Source: Bacteroidota bacterium (GTDB lineage: Bacteria > Bacteroidota > Bacteroidia > 2-12-FULL-35-15). Taken from it: a DNA stretch of 64,000 bases. The notes below the pieces were generated by a model, which saw only the letters and a list, made by a program, of their open reading frames with translations, ran no database searches and was not told the origin of the DNA. The DNA lies in contig CANIQT010000004.1 in assembly GCA_947469885.1 (NCBI GenBank), forward strand, positions 1-64,000, written 5' to 3'. Shown in pieces: positions 9,701 through 17,859 of this stretch. A program made the position numbers and the translations under genes. Positions within the stretch are counted from its first letter, which is position 1, and each line of letters begins with the position of its first letter.

Positions 9701-12700
9701 GCATTATTGATGGTCGGAATAGGGTCAACTGTAACCACAAAATTGACAGGTAATCCCGGACAGAACAATGGTCCCGGTCCGGTTGGAGTAACCACATAAG
9801 TAATGGTTTCGGGCACACTTCCTGAATTAGTAACCGCCTCGTTAATATTTCCAACACCAATAGGACTAAAGCCAGAAACGTTTGCAGAAGAGCCTGATGC
9901 TGTCCATCCAAACGTACTAAGCGGGTCGTTGGCAACAGGAGTAAAACTTGCCATCCCTGCCGAACAAAGGTTTTGAGTAAGAACTGCGTTGGTGATTGTT
10001 GGAACTGGGTCAACTGTAACCACAAAGTTCACCGGAGCGCCATCACAAAAAGTAGTGGCAGGACCTGTAGGAGTAATGACATAAGTCACAGTTTCGGCAA
10101 CAGCTCCTGAATTAGTAAGTGTTTCGTTAATATTTCCTGTTCCAGCAGCGCTGAATCCTCCAACATTACCTGACGACCCAGATGCAGTCCAGGCAAAGGT
10201 AGCATTAGCTACGTTCGATTGAGGATTGAAAGTAGCAGCTGTGTTGGCACACACTTCCTGTGTTAAGGTTACATTTATAATTGCAGGAATAGGGTCAACA
10301 TTTACAATAAAATTAACTGGTGTTCCCGGACAGGCTAATCCCGGACTGGAAGCTGTAATTACATAGGTAATTGTTCCCGGACTATTAGCGGTATTGTTTA
10401 GTGGTTCATTAATATCTCCAACTCCTGCGGCAGAATTACCTGTTGTTGTTCCAGCAGATGAAGAAGAAGTCCATGCAAAAGTTGCTCCCACCACATTCGA
10501 AGTAATAGGCTGTAATGTTGCATTTCCTCCCGAACAAATATCTTGAGTTAAAGGATTGTTAGTTACCGATGGTGCCGGGTCAACCGTTACCACAAAGTTG
10601 ATTGGTAAACCAACACACGAAGATGCAGCTGGTCCGGTAGGAGTGATAACATAAGTTACTGTTCCTTGGGCTGAGCCGGTGTTATTAATAATCTCATTCA
10701 CATTGCCTGTTCCCGAAGCACTGAATCCTGTAATTGTTCCGGCTGATGCTGATGCTGTCCAACTGAATGTAGAATTTAAAACATCAGCTGTTGGAATAAA
10801 AGTGGCAGTTCCGCCTGAACAGAACGACTGTGTTAAAACAGCGTTGGTCATAGTAGGAATGGGGTCAATTGTCACCACAAAGTTAGACGGTGTTCCTGGG
10901 CAGAAAGATGGTCCGGGACCTGTTGGTGTTACCACATACGTAACAGTGCCTGAAGTGGTTCCTGAATTGGTAATGGCTTCCGAAATATTTCCTGCACCTG
11001 CTGCCGAAAAACCTGTAATGGTTCCTGCTGAGGCAGAGGCTGTCCAAGCAAAAGTAGCACCTGCAACTGATGAGGTGGGATTAAATGTAGCCAAACTTGC
11101 AGAGCAAATAGTTTGTGTTAACAAAGGATTGGTAATAGTTGGTACAGGATCCTGAGTAATGGTTACTGTACTGATAGACGGAGGACAAGGAGCATTGGTA
11201 ATTACCCATTCAAAATCGTTTGCGCCCATTGCTAAACCAGTAACTCCTGAATTATTTAACGAGATGTTTGTAACAACAGAACCTCCCGATAATACTGTCC
11301 ATGTACCCACACCTACTGTAGGAACGTTTCCTGCTAGAGTAGCAAAAGTACCACAAACGTTTTGGTTAGGACCTGCCACCGCAACGGATGGGGCAGGATA
11401 CACATTAACAATTAAGTTAACCGGAGTTCCAGGACAGTTAGATGGTGGACTTCCGATAGGAGTAATTACATAAATAACACTACCTGGTGTTGTTCCGTTA
11501 TTGGTCAATACTTCGTTTATGTTTCCTGTACCCGCTGCTGTAAATCCGGTAACTCCGTTTGCAGACGAAGCGGTCCAGTTAAAGGTGGCTGTTCCAGTAT
11601 TTGATGTAGGATTATAAACTGCTGCTGACCCCGAACAAATAAATTGTTGTGTCGGAGCATTGGTTATTGTAGGTGGTGGATTGACGGTTACCACATAGTT
11701 AACATTTGGACCATGACATAATGTAGGGGCTGTTCCAATAGGTGTTATTACATAAGTCACCGTACCAGCTGTGGTTCCTGTGGCCGTTAAAGTATTAGCT
11801 ATTGGTCCTGAGCCAGCACCCGGAAAACCAGTTACACTTCCAGCTGGATTTGCAGTGGCTGTCCAACTGTAGGTGCCACCAGCAACAGGATTTATTGCTG
11901 GGGTATAATTAACCAAAGTGCCGGAACAAATAGTTAAGGCTGCTGGAAGATTGGTAACGGTTGGCAACGGATTCACTACCACAGTGCAAGTACCAATACA
12001 GGTTGCTCCGGGAGTGGTTACGGTAACGGTATATACCCCCGCCATTGCAGGTGTTGCAGTAAGAGCAGGTGGATTTTGACCGTTTACGTTATAACCATTT
12101 GGTCCTGTCCAGTGATATAGTGTTGCACCCGCAACAGTAGCACAAGTTAAATTGAGAGATGAACCCTCACAAACAGGACTGTTACTTCCGGCAGTAGCTG
12201 AACAGGCAGCAGTACAGGAAATAGAACCAGCCGGACTAACAGGCCAACTTACTGTATTGGTGGTATTCGAAAAATTGGTAGTTAGCAAAATATAATATTG
12301 CCCTGCAACAGCAGCAAAAGTCCATGAGTTGGCACCCGAGGTAGAGTAACTACAACTAATTACATTTGCGGCTGAAATGCCTGCACAACCTGCTGCCGGA
12401 CTACCAAAAGGACCCCACATCACATAATCAATATCCTGACCTCCGCTCGAGTTTGCTCCCAAAGTTATATTACCTGTGATTGTTGCCTGAAACACATTCC
12501 AAATTGGATTAGGAGTTGAAAAAAGACAACCATAAATTCCGGAACTTCCAAGAGATGCTTGCCCTGTACACATAGTATTAGTAGGGTTTGTTGTAATACA
12601 ATTTGGGGTAAGACAACTGTTCCCGGGGTTGCATGGTGGTGGTGGTGGTGGTGGTGGTGGTGCGGCAACAGCACAAAGGCTAAATCCTCCCGAATTCGCC

Positions 12701-13164
12701 CCATAGCCAAACATACACACCCAAACTGTATTTCCAGGCGTTAAACCCGTAGTAGCAATATAGGGCATCAAACCATTAAAATCGTCATTACAAGCAACCA
12801 GTGTCATCGCAGCACATGTGCCAGTGTAAACTGCCATTCCAGCGTCATTAATACCCCCGTTGGTAACAGTGAAATTTATGCCACCAGAAGCAGGAACTAC
12901 AACTTGATACCAAACATCGCCTGTCGTTCCTGGAGTATATGCAGCACACCCTGGACTAGGGATACCTGCTACACCAGCAGATGGTGTTGACCCAACAGTG
13001 GTACCTGCCGTAGGAACACAACCTGCATTTGCTGTAATTACGGTTGCATTGCAAGGTGCATTATTTGCAGGCTGTGCAAAAGCAAAGTTAGAGATGCCGA
13101 TACAACCAACAAATATCAAAAGCCTAAGCATTTGAGTGGTGGTTTTATAGAATATTTTTTTCAT
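6724..13164 (-). CDS. Giant repeat adhesin with gliding-type C-terminal domain
   Basis: This 2146-residue secreted protein starts with a signal peptide (cut near FAFA-QPA, residue 30). Two N-terminal beta-rich modules are separated by nine consecutive prolines (about 169-177). From about residue 400 to 1750 come some 14 tandem PKD-like repeats of about 76 residues, each opening with a TNAVLTQ..CSGG pattern and closing near CPGTPVNFVVTVDP. Two PKD domains (YAWDFGDGTT and SWFWEFGD) follow. The end is the gliding-motility-associated CHU_C domain (FSPNHDGINDEF, IYDRWGNKIF), a substrate signal for type IX secretion. It is probably an adhesin on the cell surface. It lies 23 bp downstream of the small secreted protein at 13188-13613, probably in one operon. 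Confidence 0.92.
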   Translation of the reverse strand: MKKIFYKTTTQMLRLLIFVGCIGISNFAFAQPANNAPCNATVITANAGCVPTAGTTVGSTPSAGVAGIPSPGCAAYTPGTTGDVWYQVVVPASGGINFTVTNGGINDAGMAVYTGTCAAMTLVACNDDFNGLMPYIATTGLTPGNTVWVCMFGYGANSGGFSLCAVAAPPPPPPPPPCNPGNSCLTPNCITTNPTNTMCTGQASLGSSGIYGCLFSTPNPIWNVFQATITGNITLGANSSGGQDIDYVMWGPFGSPAAGCAGISAANVISCSYSTSGANSWTFAAVAGQYYILLTTNFSNTTNTVSWPVSPAGSISCTAACSATAGSNSPVCEGSSLNLTCATVAGATLYHWTGPNGYNVNGQNPPALTATPAMAGVYTVTVTTPGATCIGTCTVVVNPLPTVTNLPAALTICSGTLVNYTPAINPVAGGTYSWTATANPAGSVTGFPGAGSGPIANTLTATGTTAGTVTYVITPIGTAPTLCHGPNVNYVVTVNPPPTITNAPTQQFICSGSAAVYNPTSNTGTATFNWTASSANGVTGFTAAGTGNINEVLTNNGTTPGSVIYVITPIGSPPSNCPGTPVNLIVNVYPAPSVAVAGPNQNVCGTFATLAGNVPTVGVGTWTVLSGGSVVTNISLNNSGVTGLAMGANDFEWVITNAPCPPSISTVTITQDPVPTITNPLLTQTICSASLATFNPTSSVAGATFAWTASASAGTITGFSAAGAGNISEAITNSGTTSGTVTYVVTPTGPGPSFCPGTPSNFVVTIDPIPTMTNAVLTQSFCSGGTATFIPTADVLNSTFSWTASASAGTITGFSASGTGNVNEIINNTGSAQGTVTYVITPTGPAASSCVGLPINFVVTVDPAPSVTNNPLTQDICSGGNATLQPITSNVVGATFAWTSSSSAGTTTGNSAAGVGDINEPLNNTANSPGTITYVITASSPGLACPGTPVNFIVNVDPIPAIINVTLTQEVCANTAATFNPQSNVANATFAWTASGSSGNVGGFSAAGTGNINETLTNSGAVAETVTYVITPTGPATTFCDGAPVNFVVTVDPVPTITNAVLTQNLCSAGMASFTPVANDPLSTFGWTASGSSANVSGFSPIGVGNINEAVTNSGSVPETITYVVTPTGPGPLFCPGLPVNFVVTVDPIPTINNATLTQTICSNGTASFTPASNVVGSTFAYTAVGSSANVTGFTAAGNGNISEILTNSGSVPETVTYTVTPTGPATTLCPGISSNFVVTVDPIPTVTNAVLTQNFCSGGSANLVITSNVAGATFAWTASASAGTITGFSAAGTGDINEVITNTGAAPGTVIYIITPTGPGTSSCAGPSSNFVVTIDPTPTLTNNPLTQTFCSGGTALLGPTSNVAGTTFAWTSSVSSANVTGNTAAGAGNISDLITNTGTTTETITYVITPTGPGLAACPGTVANYVVTVDPIPDVSNAVLTQSFCSGGTATFNPTSSVAGTTFSWTASASTGTVTGFTAAGTGNISEVITNTGAASGTVTYIITPTGNSGNACVGTPVNFVVTIDPIADVTNNPLTQAFCSGGTATLVPTSSVTGTTFNWTASATSGSVTGYTAAGSGNISEVVNNSGIQPETLTYIITPVGPGLACPVTPVNFVVTVNPTPTVTNATLTQTICSGSTATFTPTSIVTGTTFTWTATASSPSITGFSANGVGNITDAIANSGASGTVTYVITPTSPPIASCVGPTTNFVVTVNPNPAPVATNNGPVCAGSQLDLASMAYAGGVYSWTGPNGFVSALQSPTVNAVSTQAMAGQYNLLVTVLGCPGVDSTTVVVNVLPTATISGGSSVCFGSTPAPVNIALTGNGPWNVTYTDGTSTTSIVANASPYVILNPTSGTYSIISVSDANCTGTYSGVANVMINPIPVAGATPDVVSGCSPVCVTYLNTSTITAGSIATYAWDFGDGTTDNTQNPTAHCYAQAGSYTVGIQVTSAAGCTSTTIYTNLISVTAYPVADFVCPPTASIYNPTIEFDDRSSGADSWFWEFGDAYSGTADSSHERNPTHTFSHVGTYCIILTAGNAGMCFDTAMICLEITPEFSCFIPNAFSPNHDGINDEFYCKATNVLTFEMYIYDRWGNKIFYTDDLEKHWTGDVNENKKVSQEDVYVYIIHIKDINKEKHDYIGNVTIVK
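12635..12661. repeat. GGT microsatellite coding the polyproline linker
   Basis: Nine GGT units on the plus strand encode the nine prolines in the adhesin. Slippage would change linker length without shifting the frame. Confidence 0.9.
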
Positions 13165-13187
13165 AGTAGTTTTTAATATGTATTTTG

Positions 13188-13613
13188 TTATTTCTTCTCT
13201 GTATAAATTATTTCTTCGTTTTGAGTAATATAAAGCTTAAATGGGGTTAGTTCTCCTTTTACCGCAATAATTTTATATGAAGCATCCTGTTTTTTAGATT
13301 TTACTACAAGTGAATGTTTGCTTGGCAGAAAAACACACGAAAAAACATCCTGTAAATTTAAGATGTTTTTTACTATCTGTGCCGAATCGTTTTTTGAAAC
13401 AGCCACATCGTTAGTGGTTATCACTAACTTACTGTTTATTCCCTGATAACTTGGTTTTCCGTTCATCTTGTTTGCATCCATCATTGCACGCATGCTGGTT
13501 TCGTCCAACACCTGAATGTTTGATTGTGCCACCAAAGACATACCGGAAGAACACAAAATGATGATACTTGAGAACACAATTTTTTTAATGAAGGAATTAT
13601 TTTTTGTACACAT
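13188..13613 (-). CDS. Small secreted protein of unknown function
   Basis: This 141-residue protein has a basic start and a hydrophobic segment ending in SLVAQ, so it is probably a signal-peptide-bearing exported protein. The mature part is polar and has no family I recognise; it carries one cysteine (FSCVFLP). It is the first gene of a likely two-gene leftward operon with the giant adhesin, 23 bp apart, so an accessory role in export or attachment of that protein is possible but only inferred from position. A nested inverted repeat lies about 45 bp upstream of its start. Confidence 0.75.
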   Translation of the reverse strand: MCTKNNSFIKKIVFSSIIILCSSGMSLVAQSNIQVLDETSMRAMMDANKMNGKPSYQGINSKLVITTNDVAVSKNDSAQIVKNILNLQDVFSCVFLPSKHSLVVKSKKQDASYKIIAVKGELTPFKLYITQNEEIIYTEKK

Positions 13614-13659
13614 GATATTTAATTTTTAAATTTTGTTTACTAATTTTTGAAATTCAGAG

Positions 13660-13721
13660 GCAACCTTATTATTATTTTACGTCTGCATTTATATAGACGT
13701 TCGAAATTTTAAAAAGGTTGC
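13660..13721. promoter_or_regulatory. Nested inverted repeat upstream of adhesin operon
   Basis: GCAACCTT at 13660-13667 pairs with AAGGTTGC at 13714-13721. Inside them ACGTCT (13679-13684) pairs with AGACGT (13695-13700). The 16-base motif TGCATTTATATAGACG (13684-13699), shared with 2494-2509, lies within. It could be an operator or a leader structure. Confidence 0.45.
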
Positions 13722-13880
13722 ATTGACGGTTAATTAATTTTTAAGGTGCTAATTTATACAAATTTGCTGGTATCCAGGCTGAAATAATGGGATATTTAAT
13801 CAGAAAAGATGCGGAGAGGTAATTAAGCGGGTTTAAGTTCCATTTTTTAACCGTGAAAAGTATTGGAAGGAAGGTTAAAT

Positions 13881-14110
13881 TGTATGCCCGCTTCGGCTAT
13901 TTGTATGCCCGCTTCGGCTATTTGTAGGTTTGGCTCTAGTTTCGTACGGAATACCCCCCTTTCCGTACGGAATGCTTATACTTCCGTACAATCTGCCCCT
14001 CTTTCCGTACGGACAGCTACCCTTTCCGTATGTTTTCTTTCTATTTCCGTCTGCCCGCTGCGGCTAATTGTATATTTGCTTTGGCTAATTGTAGATTTGT
14101 TTGTGATTTA
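13881..14110. repeat. Intergenic tandem array B, 21-bp period
   Basis: Eleven units start with TGTA or CGTA (one CGTC) at 13881, 13902, 13923, 13943, 13964, 13985, 14006, 14027, 14048, 14069 and 14090, so the 21-bp spacing holds within one base. Outer units resemble TGTATGCCCGCTTCGGCTAT and inner units resemble CGTACGGAATACCCC. The array abuts the stop codon of the CNNM/CBS gene. Because 21 is divisible by three, an 88-codon frame stays open through it and should not be taken as a gene. The rest of the 13614-13880 gap holds only the inverted repeat above. Confidence 0.92.
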
Positions 14111-15376
14111 CCCCTCTTCCTGCTGTTGAATTTTCAAATTCACCTGGTCTATTCTGGTTCGGGAGGCCGAAGTGATGGTAAATACAAACTTTTCGATGTG
14201 TATCTCCTCATTTACTTTCGGAATACTTTCATGATAGTGCATAATTAATCCCCCGATAGTTTCAAAATTATCAAGTATGGGCAGGTGGAGGTGATATTTA
14301 TGATTAACATAATCGGTTTCCAGCCGGGCAGAAAAAATAAACTCTGTTTCCGAAATCTGTTTTTCGGTCATTTCTTCTTTGTCGTGCTCATCTTCTATCT
14401 CCCCAAAAATTTCTTCCATCACATCTTCCATGGTCAACATGCCAGATGTTCCTCCAAATTCATCCACGACTATAGCTATACTTTTGTGTTGTTGAATAAA
14501 CACTGTTAGCACTTCGCTTGCTGCCATTGATTCGGGGACTACGGAAACGGGTAAAAGAATACTCCGAATACTTTCCGGTTTTTTAAACAATTCTTTTGAA
14601 TATACATACCCGATAATGTTGTCAATGGTTTTTGAAAAGATTAATATTTTGGAAAGTCGGGTTTGAACAAAACGTTGTTTCAACTCGTCAATTCCTTTTT
14701 CGACATCCAACGCAATTATTTCTGTACGCGGTACCATGCACTCTCTTGCTTTTACTGACGAAAAATCCAACGCATTTTTAAATATTTGTATTTCATGGTC
14801 AATCTCCGCCTTCTTTTCTTGGGCCGATGTGCCTTCTCTCAAGTAATTATCCAAATCTATCATAGTGAAGGCGATATTCTCTTTTTCAATCTTTACCCGA
14901 AATATTTTTTTGAGCATAAACTCAGAAATTCCTATGGTAACCAACACAATTGGATAGAGCAAACCAAATACAATAGTCAGCGGAAAAGCAAAAAGGGTAA
15001 GTGTTTTGTTAGGGTTTATTCTGAAAATATTTTTTGGTAAATATTCAGCAGTAACCAAAATAAGCATTGTGGAAACAAAAGTGGAAAGCAATAATATTAG
15101 TAATTTGGAAGAAATAAAATGTTCGAAAACTGGTTTCAGTTCTTCATCCATATAAATACTAAAAACAACAAGCGCAATATTGTTGCCCAGCAACATGGTA
15201 CCCAAATAGCGCGAAGGATATTTACTGAAATACGAAAGTACTTTTGCGGCCAGATTACCTTGTTTGCTTTCTAATTCAATTCGTAATTTGTTTGAAGTAA
15301 TAAAAGCAATTTCCAACCCGGAGAAAAAGGCGGATGCAATAAGGGTAATAATTATGATGATGAACGAACTATCCAA
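14108..15376 (-). CDS. CNNM/CBS domain protein (hemolysin C / CorC family)
   Basis: This 422-residue inner-membrane protein begins with a CNNM (DUF21) domain of about four membrane segments at residues 1-150 (SAFFSGLEIAF, LLGNNIALVVFS). A pair of CBS domains fills about 195-320 (MVPRTEI, VVDEFGGTSGMLTMEDV), and a CorC_HlyC transporter-associated domain lies at about 335-415. Relatives are linked to magnesium or cobalt homeostasis; the Bacteroidota branch includes gliding-associated GldE-like proteins, and I cannot assign it to that subfamily with certainty. It begins three bases after the stop of the small membrane protein upstream, at the end of the coaX-lptC block. Confidence 0.88.
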   Translation of the reverse strand: MDSSFIIIIITLIASAFFSGLEIAFITSNKLRIELESKQGNLAAKVLSYFSKYPSRYLGTMLLGNNIALVVFSIYMDEELKPVFEHFISSKLLILLLSTFVSTMLILVTAEYLPKNIFRINPNKTLTLFAFPLTIVFGLLYPIVLVTIGISEFMLKKIFRVKIEKENIAFTMIDLDNYLREGTSAQEKKAEIDHEIQIFKNALDFSSVKARECMVPRTEIIALDVEKGIDELKQRFVQTRLSKILIFSKTIDNIIGYVYSKELFKKPESIRSILLPVSVVPESMAASEVLTVFIQQHKSIAIVVDEFGGTSGMLTMEDVMEEIFGEIEDEHDKEEMTEKQISETEFIFSARLETDYVNHKYHLHLPILDNFETIGGLIMHYHESIPKVNEEIHIEKFVFTITSASRTRIDQVNLKIQQQEEG

Positions 15377-15379
15377 TTC

Positions 15380-15595
15380 TTATTTTTTTTGTGGCTCCTC
15401 TTTTTTCTTTTGAGCTTCATATTTTATCCGCTGTTTTCTTCTCACAGCATACATCAATCCTGCTGCAAATGTAAGCACAATAAAATAAACAGCCCCACGG
15501 GTGTCGCCCGAAAGAATACTAAATGCACAAAGCAGAATGGCTATACATGCTATAAACAGCCATATTAACTCTAAAATTCTAAATGTTTTATTCAT
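15380..15595 (-). CDS. Small two-helix membrane protein
   Basis: From the ATG at 15595 this is a 71-residue protein with two hydrophobic segments (LIWLFIACIAILLCAF and AVYFIVLTFAAGLMYAV) and a lysine-rich tail. A longer frame begins at a TTG at 15613, but that lies in a repetitive intergenic phrase (15601-15670), so the ATG is preferred. It is nearly contiguous with the CNNM/CBS gene (three bases apart), suggesting translational coupling. The function is unknown. Confidence 0.75.
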   Translation of the reverse strand: MNKTFRILELIWLFIACIAILLCAFSILSGDTRGAVYFIVLTFAAGLMYAVRRKQRIKYEAQKKKEEPQKK

Positions 15596-15600
15596 ATTAA

Positions 15601-15670
15601 TTGCAGATTTCAAATTACAGATTCCAGATTATTTTACAGACTTCAAATTTGAAATTTGAAATTTGAAATC
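15601..15670. repeat. Repetitive GATTTCAAATT phrase between genes
   Basis: Variants of CAGATTTCAAATT and its complement AAATTTGAAATTTGAAATC lie head to head, so the region can fold on itself. A related phrase occurs in frame inside leuS at 51920-51953. Confidence 0.75.
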
Positions 15671-15674
15671 TTTT

Positions 15675-16247
15675 TTATTTGTTTTCTTCTTTTACACTCA
15701 CTTGCCCTTTCGGGTTTTTTATTTCATAGTCCGAAAAGTCCTGATTGGCAATCAACCCATCTCCCCATAGTATTTCATCTTTTGTAGTTATCTTCACAAA
15801 TTCGTTGGTAAATATTTTCTTTGTTACCGCATTCCATATCAAATGTTCAGTATTGAGTTTGTCGCCTTTCTGATTAATAACTACCACATTTCGTTTTGCT
15901 TCCATGTGTTCCATTCCGTTACCATTGTCAAATCCAATTCCATAGTCGGCAGTAAGTTTGGTTTGCTGGTTCTGATGCTCATCAAAAAAAATGACTTCCA
16001 TTCCTTTTGGTAATTCCATGTAAGGTTTTTTGCCTGCATAGCGATTCATCACTGGTGCGGTAAGTTTTGCCCGAACCTGTGCCGAATCGCTGTAAATGGT
16101 TTGCACATTTTTATCCGATTGAATGGGCAAGTTTTTTTCGCCTTCGGCAGTAATAGAGTTGACTACTGCAATATCATTTTCGCACGAAGAAAATGCAAGT
16201 AATAATGCAAAGGTGAAGAAAAGGAGAGTATGTTTTTTAAAACTCAT
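15675..16247 (-). CDS. lptC: LPS export ABC transporter periplasmic protein LptC
   Basis: This 190-residue lipoprotein has the lipobox LAFSSC, lipid site near Cys22. The mature part is a single LptC/OstA-type beta-jellyroll domain with repeating strand patterns (SDSAQVRAKLTAPVM, EVIFFDEHQNQQTKLTADYG, VVINQKGDKLNTEHLIW). It would bridge LptB2FG and LptA in carrying lipopolysaccharide across the periplasm. In Bacteroidota LptC is typically a lipoprotein, as here. The gene lies between the outer-membrane protein gene and the CNNM/CBS gene, an arrangement I recognise from other Bacteroidota. Confidence 0.88.
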   Translation of the reverse strand: MSFKKHTLLFFTFALLLAFSSCENDIAVVNSITAEGEKNLPIQSDKNVQTIYSDSAQVRAKLTAPVMNRYAGKKPYMELPKGMEVIFFDEHQNQQTKLTADYGIGFDNGNGMEHMEAKRNVVVINQKGDKLNTEHLIWNAVTKKIFTNEFVKITTKDEILWGDGLIANQDFSDYEIKNPKGQVSVKEENK

Positions 16248-16258
16248 TTGGTTTTATG

Positions 16259-16335
16259 TCTCGCAAAGTTGCACTGAGCGAAAGGAAAAAATCGGTTTAC
16301 ACTTTGCGTTCTTTCCGCTTTGCGAGAACCTTTAA
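16259..16335. repeat. Repetitive CTTTGCGAGA phrase upstream of lptC
   Basis: TCTCGCAAAG at 16259-16268 is the exact complement of CTTTGCGAGA at 16318-16327, with further CTTTGCG and CTTTCCG variants between them. It fills the gap between the outer-membrane protein gene and lptC and may be a leader hairpin. Confidence 0.75.
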
Positions 16336-16350
16336 GATGCGGATGTAAAA

Positions 16351-17859
16351 TTAATCAAATTTTGGTTTCACAAACCATTTGTCGTTTATGGTAAATCCGA
16401 TGGTAGCTCTCATAAAATTTTCTTTTATCAGTCCGTTAGTAGCGGTTCCTCTTTGTCCAAGTTCGAACCCGATATTTATCATCGAAAAATTCCACAATAA
16501 GTAATTTCTTCCTACCGGAAATCCTAAACCAATACTTACGGCAGTTTCACTAAGTTGTGTTGATTTAAGTTCCAATGCCGTTTGTGCATATCTGCCTCCA
16601 AAACGGTAATGCACCCTGCTTAAGTATTTTTTTGATGATGCTTTTGGATTGGGCACCCACTGCGCCCCAACCGATACCCGCATACTGTTTTTCAATCCTC
16701 CAGTTTGATTAAATGCCGAGTACGAGCTCCAGTTTTGCATTGCAAAATCGGCTGCTACCAGCCACCGCTCTCCTTTTTTGAACCCTACTCCAATGCCAAA
16801 CGATAATGGAAAAGTTACATTTCCTTTAAAATTTTTTGAGTTTACTACGGTATCTCTCACCTGCTCATAGCCCTGTATGGTGTAATAATTATACGAAAGG
16901 CTGTCAATTTTTGCGCTCACATTCGACTGTGCAGCAAAGGTAGCTCCAAGCAACAACTTGGTGTTTTCCTTTAAATCCCGCCCTTTGAGCGAGTCGAAAG
17001 TATAAGCATACTGCACTCCGTAATCTAAATAAACATCCGAAATTCGAATAGTAGTGCCCGTTCGAGTGTTGTAAGCTCCATTGTTAGCAGGAAAAATAGT
17101 TCTTTTGGTATGGTCAATATTTCCAAATAAATACGAAGCATTAAACCCTAGCGATAAAGGCTGCATTGCTTTTCTGCGTTTCAGAGTTGTATATATTTTG
17201 TTTTGGTCTGCTCTATATTCTTCTTCTGTTTTTGCGGTGTTGTCCTTTTTGGTTTTCGATTTCAGCCATTTATATTTCTCTGATTTCAGAAACATACGAG
17301 GTAAACCATACAAGGGTTTTATCCCGTTTCCCAAATAAAGTTGGTTAATTCCTCCCGAGCCCTCGTACAAATAATCAATGGTACCAATATTTGCAACATT
17401 TTCTTCGTGATTAGTAACTTTGTACCCCACCGAACTATAAGGTATCAGCCCTATGCTTGCTCCCCACCATTTTTTGAGCGGAACAGCAAGGGTTAAATAT
17501 CCTAACGATGCACTGTTGATGGTTTGTTTGGTAGTCGAGCTTTCCAGTTGCATTCGTGTGTAGTTTATTCCAAGGTCAGCAGTAGTTAAACGTACATTCG
17601 AATACGAAGCAGGATTGGCATTATTGATAAAAAACATTGGAATGGTATCGTTTTGCAGGGCAATGCTGGTTCCTCCCATAGCAAAAGGCTGCGCAAAGCC
17701 TTTATTGTTTACATCTCCTATTCCGTAACGCGAATAAGGCGAACTGGTGGCTGTTTGGGCGGTTGCAGAAGTAAAAAGGAATAAATAATAAGGAATAAGA
17801 AGTAACGAAAGTGCAGTATTCGGGACCTTTATGTTGTACTTTCTTTTGTTTTTATTCAT
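16351..17859 (-). CDS. Outer-membrane beta-barrel protein
   Basis: This 502-residue protein has an N-terminal signal segment ending near TSATAQ. The mature part begins with SPYSRYGIGDVNN and AMGGTSIALQND, as in FadL/OMPP1-like barrels of Bacteroidota. The rest alternates short aromatic-rich strands with polar loops and ends in a C-terminal strand (GFTINDKWFVKPKFD). It should be an outer-membrane channel or structural barrel; the substrate is unknown. Its start overlaps the end of coaX by eight bases, implying cotranscription, and lptC follows. Confidence 0.8.
   Translation of the reverse strand: MNKNKRKYNIKVPNTALSLLLIPYYLFLFTSATAQTATSSPYSRYGIGDVNNKGFAQPFAMGGTSIALQNDTIPMFFINNANPASYSNVRLTTADLGINYTRMQLESSTTKQTINSASLGYLTLAVPLKKWWGASIGLIPYSSVGYKVTNHEENVANIGTIDYLYEGSGGINQLYLGNGIKPLYGLPRMFLKSEKYKWLKSKTKKDNTAKTEEEYRADQNKIYTTLKRRKAMQPLSLGFNASYLFGNIDHTKRTIFPANNGAYNTRTGTTIRISDVYLDYGVQYAYTFDSLKGRDLKENTKLLLGATFAAQSNVSAKIDSLSYNYYTIQGYEQVRDTVVNSKNFKGNVTFPLSFGIGVGFKKGERWLVAADFAMQNWSSYSAFNQTGGLKNSMRVSVGAQWVPNPKASSKKYLSRVHYRFGGRYAQTALELKSTQLSETAVSIGLGFPVGRNYLLWNFSMINIGFELGQRGTATNGLIKENFMRATIGFTINDKWFVKPKFD

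Noticed and set aside
13863..14129. 88-codon frame with 7-residue repeats
   Set aside because: It follows from the 21-bp array period. It overlaps the end of the CNNM/CBS gene, and its sequence resembles no protein.
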